Of a DNA stretch of 64,000 nt, positions 45,105-54,253 are shown piece after piece. The notes beneath the pieces are model-generated. The model saw nothing but the letters and a program-made list of their open reading frames with translations. It was not told where the DNA came from and did not search any database. The DNA lies in contig JAJRCF010000002.1 in the NCBI GenBank assembly GCA_028679075.1, positions 1-64,000 on the forward strand, in the 5' to 3' direction. Within the stretch, counting starts at the first letter, position 1. Every line of letters starts with the position of its first letter. The stretch comes from Methanoregula sp. GTDB lineage: Archaea > Halobacteriota > Methanomicrobia > Methanomicrobiales > Methanospirillaceae. Position numbers and translations under genes: made by a program.

Positions 45105-46487
45105 TCAGGAGTTATGATTGCCGCTCTCCTTCTCATGGCGCACGAATGGTGAGCAGCGGTTGAAAAATCCTGCAATAAATGAGGAGAAGACCGGGCTCCA
45201 GCACTCCCTGCCCTCGTGTACCTGCCAGCCGTTTACAAGGGACTGCCGGACATGTTTCCCAAGACTGATCTGCAACATCCCCTCTGACTTGATCAGGTCG
45301 GCCGCTTTCCTGAACTCGCGGGGCACTTCCGTTTCGTACCTGCCGTTGTCGATATAGGGCCCCGGGAGGGATGAGTCCCGGTACTTGCTGCGGAATTTTT
45401 CCGCATTGACCCGGTTCCAGACAGGAGGACCGAGGTGACTCCTGATCGCCGGCAATTCAGAGACGAGCAGCTCGATGAGGATCATGCATTCCTCACGTTC
45501 CATCCGGTAATGCGCATGGTGCACGGAGAATCCGTTGCGGGCGAGATGTTCGCAGATGGCGCTGGTACTGCGTTTCAGCTGAGGGACCACGATCTCCTCG
45601 ATATATGGCGGGGTCGGGAAGGTTATCGCAAATAATGAGGTTCCCCTCCGGTCAATAAGAGTAGTGAGATCATCCCGGGTGATCGGCGAGTCTTTTGGTA
45701 ATTCAAAAAATAATGCCGAGGGGGATTCCAGGTACCCCCGGGCGAGTTCCACGAACTCTGCCATCCGGTCTACCGATACTGCAGCGGCTACGTTCCGTTT
45801 CGGGTCAACCGGATCGATCATCACCAGCGGTTCATCGAACTCCTTTGCCACGTGATTCTCTATATCGATAATTGCCTGGGGCTTCCACTCTGCAGCGGCT
45901 GCAAGCAGCGGGGTGAATCCGCCATAGTGGAGAATGAGCAGCTCGCAGAGATACCCGGAGAATCCCTCCGTCATCTGGTCGGACCCATAAATACCTCCGG
46001 CCTTGGTGAACCGTTTGAGGAGCAGGACATCATCGATCAGGCCATTGATCTTCTCCGTGATGTAACGGGTATGGAAGGGCGTCCGGTCAACAGCGCTCTG
46101 GATCCGCTCGGCGCTGTCGACATTGTAACAGGGAACAAGGTCCACATCAACATCGTCAATAGTCGCGTTGATGTAGGGGTGTTCGGCGTACTTCTCGTGA
46201 TAGTTCTCCGTGAAGGACGAGGCAATGCTCCGGGCAAGGGCAAGCCCCTGCGTTTCGAGTTCCTCGCGGGGCAGGGACGGGTCAAAGAGCATGAAAATAT
46301 CAAGATCCCGGTCCCCGCTCACCCACGTATGGCGGGCAATCGATCCAACGACCATGCCATCCGCCTTTCCGCTCTGCCGGATACGTTCAAGGACACGCTG
46401 TGCAAGGCCGCATACATGGTCCTTCTCTGCCTGCGTGGGCCGCAGGTCCGCGAGGACTTTTTCTTCCAGGGGGAGCCGGCTCACCAT
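45105..46487 (-). CDS. cca: CCA-adding enzyme (archaeal class I tRNA nucleotidyltransferase)
   Basis: 460 aa. The class I catalytic head carries VVGSIARHTWVSGDRDLDIF (G-S...D-x-D near residues 47-66), and the archaeal PAP/OAS-like central and RNA-binding tail regions follow. It adds or repairs the 3' CCA of tRNAs, which the tRNA genes in this window do not encode. The gene overlaps the upstream thpR by 7 bases, so the two RNA enzymes form an operon. Confidence 0.93.
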   Translation of the reverse strand: MVSRLPLEEKVLADLRPTQAEKDHVCGLAQRVLERIRQSGKADGMVVGSIARHTWVSGDRDLDIFMLFDPSLPREELETQGLALARSIASSFTENYHEKYAEHPYINATIDDVDVDLVPCYNVDSAERIQSAVDRTPFHTRYITEKINGLIDDVLLLKRFTKAGGIYGSDQMTEGFSGYLCELLILHYGGFTPLLAAAAEWKPQAIIDIENHVAKEFDEPLVMIDPVDPKRNVAAAVSVDRMAEFVELARGYLESPSALFFELPKDSPITRDDLTTLIDRRGTSLFAITFPTPPYIEEIVVPQLKRSTSAICEHLARNGFSVHHAHYRMEREECMILIELLVSELPAIRSHLGPPVWNRVNAEKFRSKYRDSSLPGPYIDNGRYETEVPREFRKAADLIKSEGMLQISLGKHVRQSLVNGWQVHEGRECWSPVFSSFIAGFFNRCSPFVRHEKESGNHNS

Positions 46488-47020
46488 TTCACCTCGAGCA
46501 GGTCCTCGTACACCGGACCCCGGGGAGTCAGGATGCTCTTTTTGAGTTTCATGCCGGTCACCATGCAGGTGCCATAGTCCCGGCCTTTGAGCTGGTCCAG
46601 CGCAGTAAAAAGGGACGAGTCAGGGGACTTTACCCGGGCAATGGTTGCATGGGGTGTGAACTTCCGCTCTTCACGTACAAAACCGAGAGGGGTGAGTACC
46701 GCTTCGATCAGGCCAAGGAGCTGCCCGCCATTCCCTCCGTCATCGATCGCGCACCAGACCGTGTGTGGGCGTTTCGGGTTATTCACCGTTACCAGCCCGG
46801 CATGAACCGGGAACGGGGTGAATGCAATTTTTTTCAGGACGTCCCGGACCTGCACGAGGATATTGTCATCAACCTCGCCAAGGAATTTCGCGGTGATATG
46901 GATGAGGGCCGGATCAACAAATGTCAGGCGGGCAGAACAGCCGCGAAGTACCTGCTGGGCCTCCTTTAGCTGCTCCCGTATCTCCCCGGAGAGTTCAAGC
47001 GCGACAAACGTCCTGACCAT
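46481..47020 (-). CDS. thpR: RNA 2',3'-cyclic phosphodiesterase (2'-5' RNA ligase family)
   Basis: 179 aa, 2H phosphoesterase fold. The two HxTx motifs are HITAKFLGEV near residue 46 and HATIARVK near residue 128. The opening MVRTFVALELSG is typical. It hydrolyses 2',3'-cyclic phosphate ends of RNA. Pairing with cca suggests a role in tRNA ends. The ATG at 47020 begins the operon. Confidence 0.93.
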   Translation of the reverse strand: MVRTFVALELSGEIREQLKEAQQVLRGCSARLTFVDPALIHITAKFLGEVDDNILVQVRDVLKKIAFTPFPVHAGLVTVNNPKRPHTVWCAIDDGGNGGQLLGLIEAVLTPLGFVREERKFTPHATIARVKSPDSSLFTALDQLKGRDYGTCMVTGMKLKKSILTPRGPVYEDLLEVKW

Positions 47021-47161
47021 TACGGTACTATTGTGCTATTCCCCAGATAAGGGTAATCGCTCCGTATAACAGCCTGAAGGGACAAGGATTAGCATTGCAT
47101 AAACCAAGATTTTTTTATACATACCTCCAATCAGATAGATGACAGAGTGAGGGTGTTTTTT

Positions 47162-47431
47162 GTGCCGAAAGGTCCACAGCTGATTGTATATACGCTTGAG
47201 CATTGCCCGAATTGCGAACTTCTCAAGACATTCTTAAAGAAAGGCGGGCACCAGTTCGCCGAGCGCGACCTGTCCAGTGCAGAGTCGCTGACCGAACTTC
47301 GGGTGAACGGTGTGTTTGTGAACGAGGCACCGGTGCTCCAGAAGAGCGAGGATTTTTTCACCTCAGCGGACCTTTTTCCCGCGGGAAAGCTGGATGGGGA
47401 GCATATCAGCCAGTTGATCGCGGGTGAATGA
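47162..47431 (+). CDS. nrdH: Glutaredoxin-like redoxin (NrdH type) for class III ribonucleotide reductase
   Basis: 89 aa from the GTG at 47162 with GAGGGTG upstream; a GTG at 47147 in frame is the alternative. The thioredoxin-fold opening IVYTLEHCPNCELLKTFLKK carries the CPNC redox pair, and the cis-Pro is in NEAPVL. The stop overlaps the nrdD start. In Methanosarcina barkeri a redoxin encoded next to nrdD passes electrons to the class III reductase, so the same role is likely here. Confidence 0.85.
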   Translation: MPKGPQLIVYTLEHCPNCELLKTFLKKGGHQFAERDLSSAESLTELRVNGVFVNEAPVLQKSEDFFTSADLFPAGKLDGEHISQLIAGE

Positions 47432-49614
47432 TGCCCCGGCAGGAGACCCGCCAGCAGACCATCTTTGGTGAGTATACACCATCCCTCCCCCCGGTAAGGA
47501 CAACAGACGGGCACATTGTTGAATGGGACCGGAACCGCATTGTCCGCCAGCTTGTCGAAGAGACCAAACTCGTCGAGACCTTCTACGGGTACCAGGGGGC
47601 AAGCGAGGAGACCGCGCAGGAGATCGCTCTCGAAGTCGAACAGCGCATCAAGAGTATGGGGCTGAAGTCCCTCTCCGGCCCGCTCATCCGCGAGATCGTT
47701 AACATCACCCTCCTTGAACGGGGGATGATCCAGTACCGGAACGTATCCACCCGTGTCGGTACCCCGGTCTTCGACGCCCACCAGATCGATGTCGGCAAGG
47801 GATTCGAGGCCCACGACAACGCGAACCTGCAGGAGAATGCCGAGACCTCCCACAAGAAGAAAGCGGACAAGATCTCAAAGGAGCAGTACCTGCTCCAGCT
47901 GCCCCCTGCCCTTGCCGATCACCACCTCTCCGGCGAGATGCATATCCACGACCTCGAATATTTCGGCACGCGTCCGTTCTGCCAGGACTGGGACCTGCGC
48001 TACTTCTTCTATTACGGCCTGATGCCCGATGGCAACGGGACCAAGGCTTCGGTTGCCGGCCCGGCAAAACGTGCGGAGGTCGCGATCCTCCACGCGGTGA
48101 AAGCCCTCGGGTCCGCCCAGACGAACTTTGCCGGCGGGCAGGGGTACTATAACTTCCTCACCTTCCTCGCCCCGTTCATGGAAGGGCTGGAGTACGAGGA
48201 GATCAAGCAGATGGTGCAGATGTTCGTGTACGAGATGACCCAGATGATGGTTGCCCGGGGCGGCCAGCTCGTCTTCTCGTCCATCCAGCTCTCACCCGGG
48301 GTACCGACGCTCTGGCAGGACAAGCCCTGTGTATACAAGGGAAAGATCTGGGATGGCACCGCTGCACCCCACAGGACCTACGGGGAGTTCGAACGCGAGG
48401 TGCGGCTCCTCTTCAAGGCGCTGATGGAGGTCATGCTGGAAGGGGATTACTGGGGAAAACCGTTCAACTTCCCCAAGCCCGAGATCTCGATCGAGCCCGA
48501 CTTCATGAACGAACGGGAAGAGTTCAATTTAAAAAACCCCGACCTCCCCACGTACCAGGACCTTTACCTCATGACCTTCGAGCTCGCCTCGAAGTTCGGC
48601 ACGCCCTATTACGACAACCAGCTCCCGGCGTACCGCGGGGCCGGCAAGGGGATCTCCTGCTACCAGTGCTGCGCCTACCAGTTCTCGACCGTTGCCGATG
48701 AAGATTCTGACTTTGACAGGAAACTCCTCTTTGAGGACGGCCGCCACTTCTCGATGGGGTCGTGGCAGGTCGTCTCCGTTAACTGCCCGCGGGCCGCCTA
48801 TAATGCGGAAGGCGACGATGCCCGGCTCTTTGCCGAGCTGAAGAAACTGATGGATGTCTCGGTTGAGATCTTCAAGATCAAGCGCCGCTGGATGGACCTG
48901 ATCCGGTCGAACAACCGGATGCCGTTTGCCATGCAGCGCCCCAAGGATCCCAACACCGGGGAGCGAGGCGCCCTTGCAGTCGACCTCGAAGGGCTCGTAT
49001 ACACGATCGGGGTCGTTGGCGTGAACGAGATGGTCCAGCACCATACCGGCCAGCAGCTCCACGAGTCGAAGGCCGCATTCAAGCTCGCCATCCGGGCGAT
49101 GACCGAGATGGAACTGTACGGCCGTGAGCTCTCGAAGAAGAACAACATGACCATCGCGCTCGCACGCACGCCTGCAGAGACCACCGGCCAGCGGTTCGCC
49201 GTTGCGGACTTACTTGACCGCCGTTACCACGATTTTGCCAAGAAGGTGATCAAGGGAGACCTGGACTTTGGCCTCTCAAAGCTGGGCAAGGTCCGGGACC
49301 TGCCGATCTATTACACGAACGGTACCCACGTTGCCCCGGGTGCAAACGTGCCCCTGACCAAGCGTATGGAGATCGAGCATGTCTTCTTCCCGATCGTTGA
49401 CGGCGGCAACATCTTCCACGTCTGGCTTGGCGAGGCACGGCCCGACCCGCGGGGGCTGATGGATATGGCAATGAAGCTCTGCCGCAACACCCAGATCGGG
49501 TACTTTGCCTTCACGCGGGATATCACCGTCTCGCTCCGGCAGTTCCATGAGATGCGGACCGGTAAGAAGGCTACCAGCCATATTGCCCCGTCCGACTTCC
49601 CGGTCAAGGCATAA
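47428..49614 (+). CDS. nrdD: Anaerobic ribonucleoside-triphosphate reductase, C-terminal glycyl-radical region missing
   Basis: 728 aa. An ATP-cone (WDRNRIVRQLVEETKLVETF, about residues 25-115) is followed by the class III catalytic barrel: HIHDLEYFGTRPFCQDWDLR, GGQGYYNFLTFLAPF, CYQCCAYQFS and VYTIGVVGVNEM. The enzyme makes deoxynucleotides without oxygen. The end is unusual. After NTQIGYFAFTRD the protein reads ITVSLRQFHEMRTG and stops about 30 residues later, without the CxxC...CxxC zinc site and without the RVxGY glycyl-radical loop. No such stretch occurs in other frames downstream and no nrdG is adjacent. It is either an altered enzyme or one whose radical domain is encoded elsewhere. 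Confidence 0.9.
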   Translation: MMPRQETRQQTIFGEYTPSLPPVRTTDGHIVEWDRNRIVRQLVEETKLVETFYGYQGASEETAQEIALEVEQRIKSMGLKSLSGPLIREIVNITLLERGMIQYRNVSTRVGTPVFDAHQIDVGKGFEAHDNANLQENAETSHKKKADKISKEQYLLQLPPALADHHLSGEMHIHDLEYFGTRPFCQDWDLRYFFYYGLMPDGNGTKASVAGPAKRAEVAILHAVKALGSAQTNFAGGQGYYNFLTFLAPFMEGLEYEEIKQMVQMFVYEMTQMMVARGGQLVFSSIQLSPGVPTLWQDKPCVYKGKIWDGTAAPHRTYGEFEREVRLLFKALMEVMLEGDYWGKPFNFPKPEISIEPDFMNEREEFNLKNPDLPTYQDLYLMTFELASKFGTPYYDNQLPAYRGAGKGISCYQCCAYQFSTVADEDSDFDRKLLFEDGRHFSMGSWQVVSVNCPRAAYNAEGDDARLFAELKKLMDVSVEIFKIKRRWMDLIRSNNRMPFAMQRPKDPNTGERGALAVDLEGLVYTIGVVGVNEMVQHHTGQQLHESKAAFKLAIRAMTEMELYGRELSKKNNMTIALARTPAETTGQRFAVADLLDRRYHDFAKKVIKGDLDFGLSKLGKVRDLPIYYTNGTHVAPGANVPLTKRMEIEHVFFPIVDGGNIFHVWLGEARPDPRGLMDMAMKLCRNTQIGYFAFTRDITVSLRQFHEMRTGKKATSHIAPSDFPVKA

Positions 49615-49632
49615 TTTTTTTTAAAACGAGAT

Positions 49633-50052
49633 TTACTGGTTTTTTACCTTTTTTAAGGAGATATCCATGACCCCGCGGTGGACCCGGTAGTAACTGTGGA
49701 TACGATCGATCGGGTTGTCGAGCATGATGGTGGTAATCTTATCATCGACAACGATACGGACACAGTTCACTTCGATATCCGCAATGGGTGCATTCTTTGG
49801 ATCGGCCGGCATCATGGCAGTGATGAAGAGATCGTCATCCGTTTCCACGACCTCGTAGGGGACCTCCCCGTCATCGTCCGGGGCGCCGGCCCGGAATACC
49901 TCGGGGTCGCCACTCCCGGTCTGCCGGGTGATGATCGTGTATCCCACGATGCGGGCATGCTGGCTGTCCGGCATGTTCTTCACAATATCTTCCACGATCT
50001 TTGCAAGGTTGCCAAAGACATCATCGTAGGGGCCGCCCGGATTATTCTGCAT
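49633..50052 (-). CDS. Hsp20/alpha-crystallin-like protein
   Basis: 139 aa from the ATG at 50052 with GAGGTG upstream. The C-terminal 80 residues look like an alpha-crystallin (Hsp20) beta-sandwich: YEVVETDDDLFITAMMPADP, IADIEVNCVRIVVDD and GVMDISLKK. The N-terminal part is a helix (VFGNLAKIVEDIVKNMPDSQ) and a Gly/Asp-rich linker. No I-x-I tail is present, so oligomer formation may differ from true small heat-shock proteins. It overlaps the regulator gene by 11 bases. Confidence 0.7.
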   Translation of the reverse strand: MQNNPGGPYDDVFGNLAKIVEDIVKNMPDSQHARIVGYTIITRQTGSGDPEVFRAGAPDDDGEVPYEVVETDDDLFITAMMPADPKNAPIADIEVNCVRIVVDDKITTIMLDNPIDRIHSYYRVHRGVMDISLKKVKNQ

Positions 50053-50668
50053 GGACACCTCTGAGTGTATACCGTTCTTTCTCCCGTTTTGTGATCCCCC
50101 GCTTCTCGAACTGTTTCAGGATCTCCGCAAGGCTTGTTTTTGAAAGCTCCGTGACCTGTTCCAGTTCCGCTGCCGTAAGAGGCTGGTGGGACAGTGCAAT
50201 GACTACACTAAGCTCTCCATCGCTTTTGAATAAATCATTATGGATACGGGCAAGGTCATTGATCTTGGTCTCGATGTCGTGGTTGACCTGTTCAAGATTT
50301 GCAAGGATCTGGTCGTGGGCCCGGATCATACGTGCCAGCATGGCAACGGTCTTTTTGAGCTGGTCGTTTTTCAGGGTATCTTCATCTGCCACCGGCAGAT
50401 CAATCCTCATTTCCTTGAGGCTGACATCGACCAGGATGTCATGGGCAAGATAGTAATATTTCCGGCGCCGGTCGTCCATCTCGCAGGAGAGGATCTCCTC
50501 GCGCTCCATCATCTGGAGGTGGTCGATGACAGCCTTTGGCGAGAGCACGAGCGTGTCAGATATTTCCGTGACAAAACAGGGCTTCTGCCGGAGCAGTTCA
50601 ATGATCCGCCTCCGGTTACGGTTACCGAGAATGTCGAGCAGCCTCGCAACCTCAGCAGACTCATCCAT
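50042..50668 (-). CDS. ArsR-family winged-helix transcriptional regulator
   Basis: 208 aa. An N-terminal ArsR-type winged helix (LLDILGNRNRRRIIELLRQK, VLSPKAVIDHLQMMEREEIL) is followed by a long coiled helix (about 95-150: MIRAHDQILANLEQVNHDIE) and a second winged helix (PLTAAELEQVTELSKTSLAE). No cysteine pair of metal sensors is present. Being the first gene of an operon with an Hsp20-like protein, it may sense protein or envelope stress; this is inference. Confidence 0.85.
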   Translation of the reverse strand: MDESAEVARLLDILGNRNRRRIIELLRQKPCFVTEISDTLVLSPKAVIDHLQMMEREEILSCEMDDRRRKYYYLAHDILVDVSLKEMRIDLPVADEDTLKNDQLKKTVAMLARMIRAHDQILANLEQVNHDIETKINDLARIHNDLFKSDGELSVVIALSHQPLTAAELEQVTELSKTSLAEILKQFEKRGITKREKERYTLRGVHAE

Positions 50669-50748
50669 ATTTACATTATGTTAGTGTGAAAGTTATTTAA
50701 AATTGAGTTCATTTGCCGGGGCACATGACGTGGTGGACGTGACGGGGA

Positions 50749-51279
50749 TCATTGCCATTTCACGACGATATAATAATTGTAACTGTCGCTGGTGACACCG
50801 ATACCGGCATTCGTGTACCCGCTGTTGAGCACGCTGGCACGGAAGGATGGGTCATCATTCCCGAGGGCGTCAAACAGCTGCTGCTGCGCATCGTATCCCG
50901 ATATCGCCCACGATATTTTCGGAATAACGAACATATTCGTAGCGTCATCGGCTGATGAGTCACCCCCCGGTGCATGTGACAGTGATGACATTTTCATTTC
51001 CCGGCTCGTGGCAAGGGCACGTCCAGCCAGGGTACCATCCAGCTGGACCGGGGCAAGGTTGTCTGCCTGCCGTTCAAGATTGATCCGCGAGATCATCTGT
51101 TCCGGGATCCGGGAGCTGCCATCAGCCAGTATGCCGGAGCCGGAGACATGATACGCCACTCCGGCGCAACCAACAATGATCAGGACGAGAAGGAGCTTCA
51201 TGTACTTCTTCTTCCGGTTTGCGCCCAGCACCGGCATTGTCTGCCGGTGATACCTCCGTATTGCATAATGATCGGACAT
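50749..51279 (-). CDS. CAP (SCP/PR1-like) domain protein, membrane anchored
   Basis: 176 aa. A basic N-terminus (NRKKKY) and one membrane helix (MKLLLVLIIVGCAGVAYHV) lead into a CAP domain: MISRINLERQADNLAPVQLD, LAGRALATSREMK and GYTNAGIGVT...YYIVVKW. The domain faces outward by topology. Its cavity His/Glu residues are only partly visible. Function unknown; extracellular binding is typical for the fold. Confidence 0.8.
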   Translation of the reverse strand: MSDHYAIRRYHRQTMPVLGANRKKKYMKLLLVLIIVGCAGVAYHVSGSGILADGSSRIPEQMISRINLERQADNLAPVQLDGTLAGRALATSREMKMSSLSHAPGGDSSADDATNMFVIPKISWAISGYDAQQQLFDALGNDDPSFRASVLNSGYTNAGIGVTSDSYNYYIVVKWQ

Positions 51280-51433
51280 AACAGTACCCCGTAATTACCT
51301 GTTGGGGATATGCAGGATATAAATTCGAAAAATCCCGCTGGTACGATCATTGAACTTACGGGTTCAAGGCGGAAAAAAGAGAGAGGATGAATGGCCGGAT
51401 CCGCCCGGTTGCACGGGCAGGGACCTGATCGGA

Positions 51434-52054
51434 TTACTTTTTTTGGTGCGTGACAAAGCGGGTATTTACCTCATCCCATTTCACGAGGTTCCAGAACCCG
51501 TCGATGAATTTTGCCCGGTCATTCTTGTAATCCAGGTAGTACGCGTGTTCCCACACGTCAAGGGCCATAAGGATCCGGAAACCGGGGATAATATTGACAT
51601 TGTGCTTCTCGAGCTGCATGATGAGGAGCCGGTTCGTCTTCATGCAGTGGGTCAGCACGGCCCACCCGGACCCCTCGACACTGGATGCGGCCTGCGTGAA
51701 CTCCTTTTTGAACCGGTCGAACTTCCCGAACTCTGCATCGATCGCTTTTGCCAGTTCCCCTTTCGGAACGCCGCCTCCGCCTTTGCCGGCAGGTGCCATG
51801 TTCTCCCAGAACAGCGAGTGCAGCCGGTAGCCGCCGATATGGAACGACAACTCCTTTAACGTGGCTTTCATGTCAAGGTCGGCATTGTCCTTCCGGGCCT
51901 TGTCGAGTTTCTCAAGGATTGCATTCGCACCGGTCACGTACGCCTGGTGGTGCTTTGTGTGGTGCAGGGTGAGCTGCTCTTCGGAAATATACGGTGCCAG
52001 CGCCGAATACGCGTACGGCAGTTTCGGCAGGGTGTATAATTTGCCTGGTTCCAT
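51434..52054 (-). CDS. sodA: Superoxide dismutase, Fe/Mn type
   Basis: 206 aa from the ATG at 52054 ([14 protein letters not shown]); the open frame 13 codons upstream is less likely. Metal ligands are in [11 protein letters not shown] (first His), the middle His of [10 protein letters not shown], and [11 protein letters not shown] (Asp and His). It dismutates superoxide and so protects the oxygen-sensitive methanogen. Iron or manganese cannot be separated by eye. Fits with msrA and ferritin as oxidative defence. Confidence 0.95.
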   Translation of the reverse strand: MEPGKLYTLPKLPYAYSALAPYISEEQLTLHHTKHHQAYVTGANAILEKLDKARKDNADLDMKATLKELSFHIGGYRLHSLFWENMAPAGKGGGGVPKGELAKAIDAEFGKFDRFKKEFTQAASSVEGSGWAVLTHCMKTNRLLIMQLEKHNVNIIPGFRILMALDVWEHAYYLDYKNDRAKFIDGFWNLVKWDEVNTRFVTHQKK

Positions 52055-52296
52055 GAACTCATTCCTCCATGTGGATAAATGGGTATTATCCACCTTCCCC
52101 TATTTCTTTCATTGTATGGCGGCAGGATGAGATTTGGGAGAGACAGGGCAATATGCCGGATCGCGGTATTCAAAAAAGCTCTGCATCAGTTCAGAGATAA
52201 CCGGGCCGTTTGAGGACAGTATCAAAGAGTCGGGACATCCGGCGTGTGGGTTGTGCCTGGTCCTTTCCGGTATCCCAGAGAAAAGTATTGTATCGG

Positions 52297-52914
52297 TTAT
52301 TTGAGCGCTTCGACGATCGCTTCCCTGACTTTTTCGTCCTGCTCAACATTCAGTGCGGCGTTGAGCGCCTCGTTTACTTTTTTACCGCCAAGGGTCCCGA
52401 GTGCCCGTACTGCCATCATCCGGACATACCGGTTCTCATCCTTGAGGAGGATCACGATGGGTTCGATGGCATCGGAATCCCCGATGTCCTTGAGCCCCTT
52501 GGCTGCCATGTACCTCACGTGGTCGCGGTTGTCCCTGAGTCCCTGGATCAGGGGTTTGACGGCTTTCTCATCGGCAATTTTCCCGAGCGCTTCTGCGGCC
52601 CGGTACCGTGTCTGCCACTTGGGCTCTTTCATTGCTTCCGCAAGCGGCTCGATCGCAGCTTTCCCGATCCGCGAGAGGGCAAGGGTGGCCTGCTCCCGCA
52701 CGGACTTATCGAAATCTGCGAGTGCCTCGACCAGGGGCTGGATCGCCCGGGGGTTCTGGGCTTTCCCGAGCAGGTAGGCCGCGTACTGCCGTACCTGGGG
52801 GTCCGTACTGTCCTGAAGGGCCTTGACCAGTCCTTCGAGTCCCAGCTTTTCAAGCTCGCCGGCGTTTCCGGGTTTCTCCGGCACATTCCTTTCCGCAGGA
52901 TTGTCGTTGGTCAT
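52297..52914 (-). CDS. HEAT-repeat (PBS lyase-like) protein
   Basis: 205 aa made of about five 31-residue HEAT-like repeats, for example STDPQVRQYAAYLLGKAQNP, DKSVREQATLALSRIGKAAI and NRDHVRYMAAKGLKDIGDSD. The repeats form a superhelix for protein contacts. No lyase active site is implied. The N-terminus (NDNPAERNVPEKPG) is disordered. Stand-alone gene. Confidence 0.88.
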   Translation of the reverse strand: MTNDNPAERNVPEKPGNAGELEKLGLEGLVKALQDSTDPQVRQYAAYLLGKAQNPRAIQPLVEALADFDKSVREQATLALSRIGKAAIEPLAEAMKEPKWQTRYRAAEALGKIADEKAVKPLIQGLRDNRDHVRYMAAKGLKDIGDSDAIEPIVILLKDENRYVRMMAVRALGTLGGKKVNEALNAALNVEQDEKVREAIVEALK

Positions 52915-52998
52915 AAAACCTCAAGGAAATATCACCCGCATTGTTATATAAGTTCAATGCAGGATTCCGGGAAATGAGATCGTGGAGCCCCGGGGAGA

Positions 52999-53082
52999 TC
53001 ATATAATAGGAGACGGGGACGTGACAATAACAAGTGCCACCCAGCCTGCCGCAAGCAGGAGCATGGATAATTTTGGCGACAT
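52999..53082 (-). CDS. Very small single-helix membrane peptide (27 aa)
   Basis: Minus-strand ATG at 53082 to TGA at 52999, with GGGAGG ten bases upstream. The sequence begins MSPKLSMLLLAAGWVALVIV and ends TSPSPII, a single hydrophobic helix. The ribosome site and the hydrophobic pattern support a real mini-protein in the otherwise empty 390-base gap between 52915 and 53304. No homologue known to me. Confidence 0.38.
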   Translation of the reverse strand: MSPKLSMLLLAAGWVALVIVTSPSPII

Positions 53083-53304
53083 ACAAACAAACCTCCCGGA
53101 TATTCAGGACCCGGTTTCCCGCGATAATTCTCTGCATACAGCATCAGCAGCCGGTATATTAAATTCCTTAAATCGCCGGGGTTGGTTCATTGAACCTGCA
53201 GGTTATCCCGTTCATCACAGCGAGTCCGGTCGTGCCCCCCATGACTGCCAAATTATTCGCAGTATACGACGTTCTTTTATATTTCGGACAACAATGGATT
53301 GTCT

Positions 53305-54243
53305 ATGAACTATAAGGTCATCGCACTCCTCGTGGTATGTATGGCGGTGATTGCCGTTGCAGGCTGCACATCGTCTTCAACAGGACATTCACTCCAGAGC
53401 TCATCATCGGAGAAGTCCTACGACAGTTCCGATACTCGTCTCACGACCGCTTTTATCGGAGAAGAGGGTCTTTCACGGTCACAAAACTCGGCCGGAATCG
53501 CAGCCCCGGTTGCTGCACCCATGCCCGCGTACGGGTCGTCCGGATCCGGGAGTACCGGTATTGAGACCAAGATCATCAGGACCGCTGACATGACCCTTGA
53601 GGTCAATGATGTCACCAGCGCCGTTGAATCGCTCAAGGCACTTGCAGCCACCCATGGCGGATACCTTTCGTCAACCAACATCCGGGAGAATTACAACAAG
53701 CAGTTGTCCGGCACGGTCGTCATCCGGGTCCCGCAGGCATCGTTCGAAGCTGCCATTGCGGGCACGAAGGCTCTCGGTACCGTCAAATCGATCTCTACCA
53801 GCGGGGAGGACGTAACAGAACAATACGTGGATCTCCAGGCGCAGAAAACCTCGTACACCAACCAGCTGGCACAGTACAACGCGATCATGAAGCAGAGCAC
53901 CAGGGTGGAGGACATCATCACTGTGCAGGAACAGATTGATCGCGTGCAGACTGAACTGGACCGGTTGAACGGCAGGCTGAAATACCTCGACAGCCGTATC
54001 GAGATCTCAACCATCTCCGTCTATCTCCAGGAGCCCCAGCCGGTCGGGGGACAGGCAGGACATGACTTCGTTTCAACCATCAATGAAGGCATTGCAGGGT
54101 TCCTCGGTATGATCGATGCCCTGATCATCCTGGTATTCACGCTCCTGCCCCTCATCATCATTGGCGGTATCGGGTACTGGGCATACCGCTGGCACAAGGG
54201 GAAGAAAGGCGCTGCACCGGCAACACTGGAAGAGAAGAAGTGA
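53305..54243 (+). CDS. DUF4349 domain lipoprotein
   Basis: 312 aa from the ATG at 53305. A lipobox-like VAGCTS follows the signal helix. A DUF4349 domain covers about residues 90-270: IIRTADMTLEVNDVTSAVES, VVIRVPQASFEAAI, VTEQYVDLQAQKTSYTNQLA, with a coiled coil (IITVQEQIDRVQTELDRLNG). A C-terminal membrane helix (ALIILVFTLLPLIIIGGIGY) and a basic tail end it. Likely an envelope protein, exposed to the outside; function not known. Confidence 0.85.
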   Translation: MNYKVIALLVVCMAVIAVAGCTSSSTGHSLQSSSSEKSYDSSDTRLTTAFIGEEGLSRSQNSAGIAAPVAAPMPAYGSSGSGSTGIETKIIRTADMTLEVNDVTSAVESLKALAATHGGYLSSTNIRENYNKQLSGTVVIRVPQASFEAAIAGTKALGTVKSISTSGEDVTEQYVDLQAQKTSYTNQLAQYNAIMKQSTRVEDIITVQEQIDRVQTELDRLNGRLKYLDSRIEISTISVYLQEPQPVGGQAGHDFVSTINEGIAGFLGMIDALIILVFTLLPLIIIGGIGYWAYRWHKGKKGAAPATLEEKK

Positions 54244-54253
54244 AAAAGTAAAA

